Program-made: the position numbers and the translations under genes | Notes under the pieces: generated by a model | Database searches by the model: none | Told to the model about the DNA's origin: nothing | What the model saw: only the letters and a program-made list of their open reading frames with translations | Assembly: GCA_029937635.1 (NCBI GenBank) | Contig: JAPYPM010000013.1 | Location: 1-18,015, forward strand | Direction of reading: 5' to 3' | DNA length: 18,015 bases | From: Nitrospinaceae bacterium | GTDB lineage: Bacteria > Nitrospinota > Nitrospinia > Nitrospinales > VA-1 | Shown here: positions 15,737 through 18,015 of the stretch, in pieces | Layout of the letters: every line of letters begins with the position of its first letter | How positions within the stretch are numbered: the first letter of the stretch is position 1

Positions 15737-16414
15737 ATGCAAATGAAATCACCGGGTAATTTTTTTTCTACCGCCTCAATTTTTACTCTTGTAATAGTAG
15801 GACTATGTTTTAGTTTGAGCGAAATGTTTCAATTTTTTTCAAACAAAGAAAATACTTCTCTTCAAAAAATAATTTCATCAAAACCTAAAAATATAAAAGG
15901 TAAACAGGTTTTGATTGAGTCAGAAATAAACACTTTTGGGGACTTCACTTTTTTTGATACTCTTGATGACCCCTCTATGAAGAAATATATTGGATTAAAT
16001 GGGAGTATCGTTTCACTTAAAAAAGAAGATTATAATAGGTCAGGTGGTTTAATTTTAAGTGCAAAAAGAAACAGTGCGTCCTTAACTACTCTACAAATTC
16101 CTAAAAGTAGTTCTATTCCCACTGAGATAGATGTTAAAAATCTAAAAAAAAATAATCAACCAACCCGAGGGTTTGCAATTCAGGTAGGTTCTTTTCAAGA
16201 TTTTAAAAGGGCGGATAGCCTTAAAAATAAACTTGCCAAGTATAACTATCCCGTTTTTATTTCTTCAACTTTGTTAAAAAATAATGAAAGAACTCTTCAT
16301 AGAGTTTTCATAGGTATATTTTCTAGAAAAAAAGATGCTGAAAAAGTAGCTATTGAAATTAAAGGGTCAGAGAAAATCGAACCACTCATTAAGTATTATG
16401 AAAATAAAAAATAG
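15737..16414 (+). CDS. SPOR-domain membrane protein
   Basis: A 225-residue protein with a short cytoplasmic N-terminus, one membrane helix (about 14-32), a linker containing FTFFDTLDD (70-78), and a C-terminal SPOR domain (about 145-218: FAIQVGSF, then RVFIGIFSRKKDAE). SPOR domains bind denuded peptidoglycan at division sites, so the protein probably sits in the inner membrane with the SPOR domain in the periplasm. The linker is Ser/Lys/Asn rich and may be flexible. It follows argS by 43 bases and ends at an intrinsic terminator, so it is likely the last gene of the argS transcript. A second ATG two codons in is an equally possible start. Confidence 0.9.
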   Translation: MQMKSPGNFFSTASIFTLVIVGLCFSLSEMFQFFSNKENTSLQKIISSKPKNIKGKQVLIESEINTFGDFTFFDTLDDPSMKKYIGLNGSIVSLKKEDYNRSGGLILSAKRNSASLTTLQIPKSSSIPTEIDVKNLKKNNQPTRGFAIQVGSFQDFKRADSLKNKLAKYNYPVFISSTLLKNNERTLHRVFIGIFSRKKDAEKVAIEIKGSEKIEPLIKYYENKK

Positions 16415-16415
16415 T

Positions 16416-16447
16416 TAAAGGACTCTAATTTAATCCTTTATTTTTTT
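16416..16447 (+). terminator. Intrinsic terminator after the SPOR gene
   Basis: TAAAGGA (16416-16422) and TCCTTTA (16434-16440) form a 7-bp stem with an 11-base loop, followed by seven T residues (16441-16447). It begins right after the SPOR stop and overlaps the last codons of the convergent TPR-cupredoxin gene. The stem is short and AT-rich, so efficiency is uncertain. Confidence 0.65.
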
Positions 16448-17797
16448 GTAAACTTGTAAAATCTCTACGGGATCGTCAACTCTAGGACCACCATAAAATT
16501 CTTTTTTGCTATTATAAACCGGTGCAAAACGATAGCCTTTCCAATCATCATTGTATATATTTCGTTGCTCGTTTTCTCCATCAAAATCAAAATTTACAGT
16601 TGACTGGCTTTCTGGTTCGATTTTTATTGTTCCATGCAGATTAGGTATAAAGGGATGCCAAACAATCACCGTATAATTGCCAGGTGGTATATTTTTGATT
16701 GTAAAATGACCTTCCTCATCGGTGATAGCATAATAAGGATTATCAACTATCACACCACGTGACTGTAAAAATGGGTGTAGGTTACATTTGATTAAAAATT
16801 TTTCAGTGTTATTTTTTACGAAAATATCTCTCGCTTGAGAAGTTTTAGCATCCACAGGGCGATGACTTCTTTGGTTAACTCCCCTGTTAGTAAACTCATA
16901 TGCAACAATCTCATGCCTAATAGGGTCAGTATTTTCTAATAGTAGAGTTTCTCCATTGCGAGCGCCAATGATATATTTTGGTGTGTGGCATCGATTCATT
17001 ACTATTTTTTGGATTTTACTTGGAAATGGTTTTCCTTTTTCTATGCCAATTATTTTTACTAGCGTGTCTTTAAGTCCTCGAGATTCTGATACAGTAAAGT
17101 CAAATAATATTCGGTGGCCTTGACCATCTGATATACGGTTACAATATTTAAGGTTGGGTGATGCGATGAGTGGAAAAAACCTTGGTCTAGGCACTTTCCC
17201 ACTCAAAGTAACTCTTCCAGTAAATGAACCACCATTATCCACCGACATTACTTTATACTTTGGGAGTATTGAGTCGAAAAGTTTTTTAGATAAATTATTA
17301 TTTCGTGAGTAAAGCTGGTTGACTTGCTTTTGTGCATCATCATGTTTATTTTGTTTTATATATAAAAGACCAAGGTTATAATTTGCTTTGACATTCCTGG
17401 GGTCCATTTTTAGAGATAACTCAAGTTCTTGGGTTGCTTCTTTAAATAAATTTAATTTGGCAAAAGAAAGCCCTCTGTTATAGCGTAGTAAGGCGTGGTC
17501 GTATCCAAGTAAGATTGCTTCGTCAAAAGCAAGTAGAGCTTCTTTGTGATTTCCAAGCTGGCTTAGACTGACTCCTAGGTTTGCATATGCCAATTTATGC
17601 TTCGGGTTAGCTTTAATAGCTTTTAGAAACTCATCGGCAGCTTCTTCCCAATATTGGGCTCGGCTTAGTTCTATTCCGTCGGAGTAATATCGTTGAGATT
17701 GAAAATTTGTCTCTTGGCTTGCTTCTATTTTAAAAGGAAGGATAAAAAATATAACAAACCAAACTAAGTTGTTTGTTTTAATTTTTTTTAAACGCAC
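16430..17797 (-). CDS. Exported TPR protein with cupredoxin-like and carboxypeptidase-regulatory-like domains
   Basis: A 455-residue protein starting at a GTG that has GAAGGGAG four bases upstream; there is no in-frame ATG alternative. A signal peptide (about 1-27) ends near EAS. Three to four TPR repeats follow (36-163), e.g. AYANLGVSLSQLGNHKEAL. The second half resembles the secreted 'methylamine utilisation'-type cupredoxin-like proteins: H295 in DPIRHEI and C338/H341 in CNLHPF are candidate copper ligands, and C219 and C270 are also conserved-looking. A small beta-sandwich of carboxypeptidase-regulatory type ends in ITDEEGHFTIKNIPPGNYTV (358-377). Where relatives have HPWM, this protein has HPFL, so the usual axial Met is missing. 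A periplasmic scaffold or redox role is inferred. It is convergent with the SPOR gene. Confidence 0.82.
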   Translation of the reverse strand: MRLKKIKTNNLVWFVIFFILPFKIEASQETNFQSQRYYSDGIELSRAQYWEEAADEFLKAIKANPKHKLAYANLGVSLSQLGNHKEALLAFDEAILLGYDHALLRYNRGLSFAKLNLFKEATQELELSLKMDPRNVKANYNLGLLYIKQNKHDDAQKQVNQLYSRNNNLSKKLFDSILPKYKVMSVDNGGSFTGRVTLSGKVPRPRFFPLIASPNLKYCNRISDGQGHRILFDFTVSESRGLKDTLVKIIGIEKGKPFPSKIQKIVMNRCHTPKYIIGARNGETLLLENTDPIRHEIVAYEFTNRGVNQRSHRPVDAKTSQARDIFVKNNTEKFLIKCNLHPFLQSRGVIVDNPYYAITDEEGHFTIKNIPPGNYTVIVWHPFIPNLHGTIKIEPESQSTVNFDFDGENEQRNIYNDDWKGYRFAPVYNSKKEFYGGPRVDDPVEILQVYKKIKD

Positions 17798-17864
17798 ACA
17801 ACTCCCTTCATGACTTTTAATATTTTTAAATTATATAGATATTCAAATTTATCAACCCATTTGA

Positions 17865-17916
17865 GTTGTGTCAACTTGAAGTCTTTTAGGTTGTTTTACT
17901 TTGACTTAGACACAAC
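17865..17916. repeat. Two-part inverted repeat upstream of the TPR-cupredoxin gene
   Basis: GTTGTGTC (17865-17872) pairs exactly with GACACAAC (17909-17916), and inside it AAGTC (17879-17883) pairs with GACTT (17903-17907), giving a 13-bp stem with an uneven internal loop. It lies 68 bases before the GTG start, in the noncoding stretch 17798-18015. It could be an operator, an RNA leader hairpin, or a terminator for a gene beyond the window; no T-run follows. Confidence 0.5.
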
Positions 17917-18015
17917 ATCACTTTAAAGAATTCTTCTAATTATATGACCTATAATCCCTATTGTTTTGAATCGAATGTTTTTCTTCGGAATAAATTTATT
18001 CAAACTATTCTTGGG

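Noticed and set aside
1..18015. CRISPR array, tRNA, insertion sequence or prophage genes
   Set aside because: I looked for regularly spaced repeats, cloverleaf-like T-loop motifs and transposase/integrase motifs and found none.

Overview
The window is an AT-rich bacterial chromosome segment with tightly packed genes and no tRNA, rRNA, transposase, integrase or CRISPR array that I can see. The gene set is that of a Gram-negative, respiring bacterium: lipoproteins with lipoboxes, a lipid-A-type LABN protein, a SPOR cell-wall protein, a membrane cytochrome c and a CydA-like membrane protein. The unusual CydA-like protein paired with a cytochrome c, the argS-SPOR gene order and the secreted TPR/cupredoxin-like protein would fit a Nitrospinota- or Deltaproteobacteria-like lineage. 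That placement is inference from recalled family resemblance, not from a search.

Layout. (1) Positions 1-2803, minus strand: a two-gene respiratory unit. It consists of a large polytopic CydA-like protein with an acidic EED repeat and an extra membrane insertion, followed by a membrane-anchored c-type cytochrome cut by the window edge. (2) Positions 3092-5409, minus strand: rlmN, a DPM1-like GT2 glycosyltransferase, a LABN-domain membrane protein and a tiny two-helix membrane protein, nearly contiguous. (3) Positions 5662-6447, minus strand: an unrecognised lipoprotein with a pilin-headgroup-like domain followed by four membrane helices. (4) Positions 6556-9404, plus strand: an ITPA-type nucleotide pyrophosphatase, a cysteine-containing lipoprotein, an NtrC-type sigma54 response regulator and a 67-codon orphan ORF. 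(5) Positions 9580-13415, minus strand: a CHASE-domain histidine kinase, an RlmM/FtsJ-type rRNA methyltransferase and a family-4 uracil-DNA glycosylase. (6) Positions 13621-16414, plus strand: a small coiled-coil protein, argS and a SPOR-domain protein, ending in an intrinsic terminator. (7) Positions 16430-17797, minus strand: an exported TPR protein fused to a cupredoxin-like and a carboxypeptidase-regulatory-like domain.

How the genes work together. The cytochrome pair probably forms a membrane redox module. No CydB is adjacent, so a canonical quinol bd oxidase is doubtful. The GT2-LABN pair suggests sugar transfer to a lipid carrier or lipid A at the inner membrane. The histidine kinase and the NtrC-type regulator face each other across a 67-codon ORF and could be a cognate pair, although they are not co-transcribed. 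Several genes are housekeeping: rlmN, the RlmM-like gene, argS, UDG and the nucleotide-pool sanitising enzyme. The most unusual features are the CydA-like protein (helical insertion, acidic repeat, altered quinol-loop motif), the pilin-like/polytopic lipoprotein and the TPR-cupredoxin fusion.
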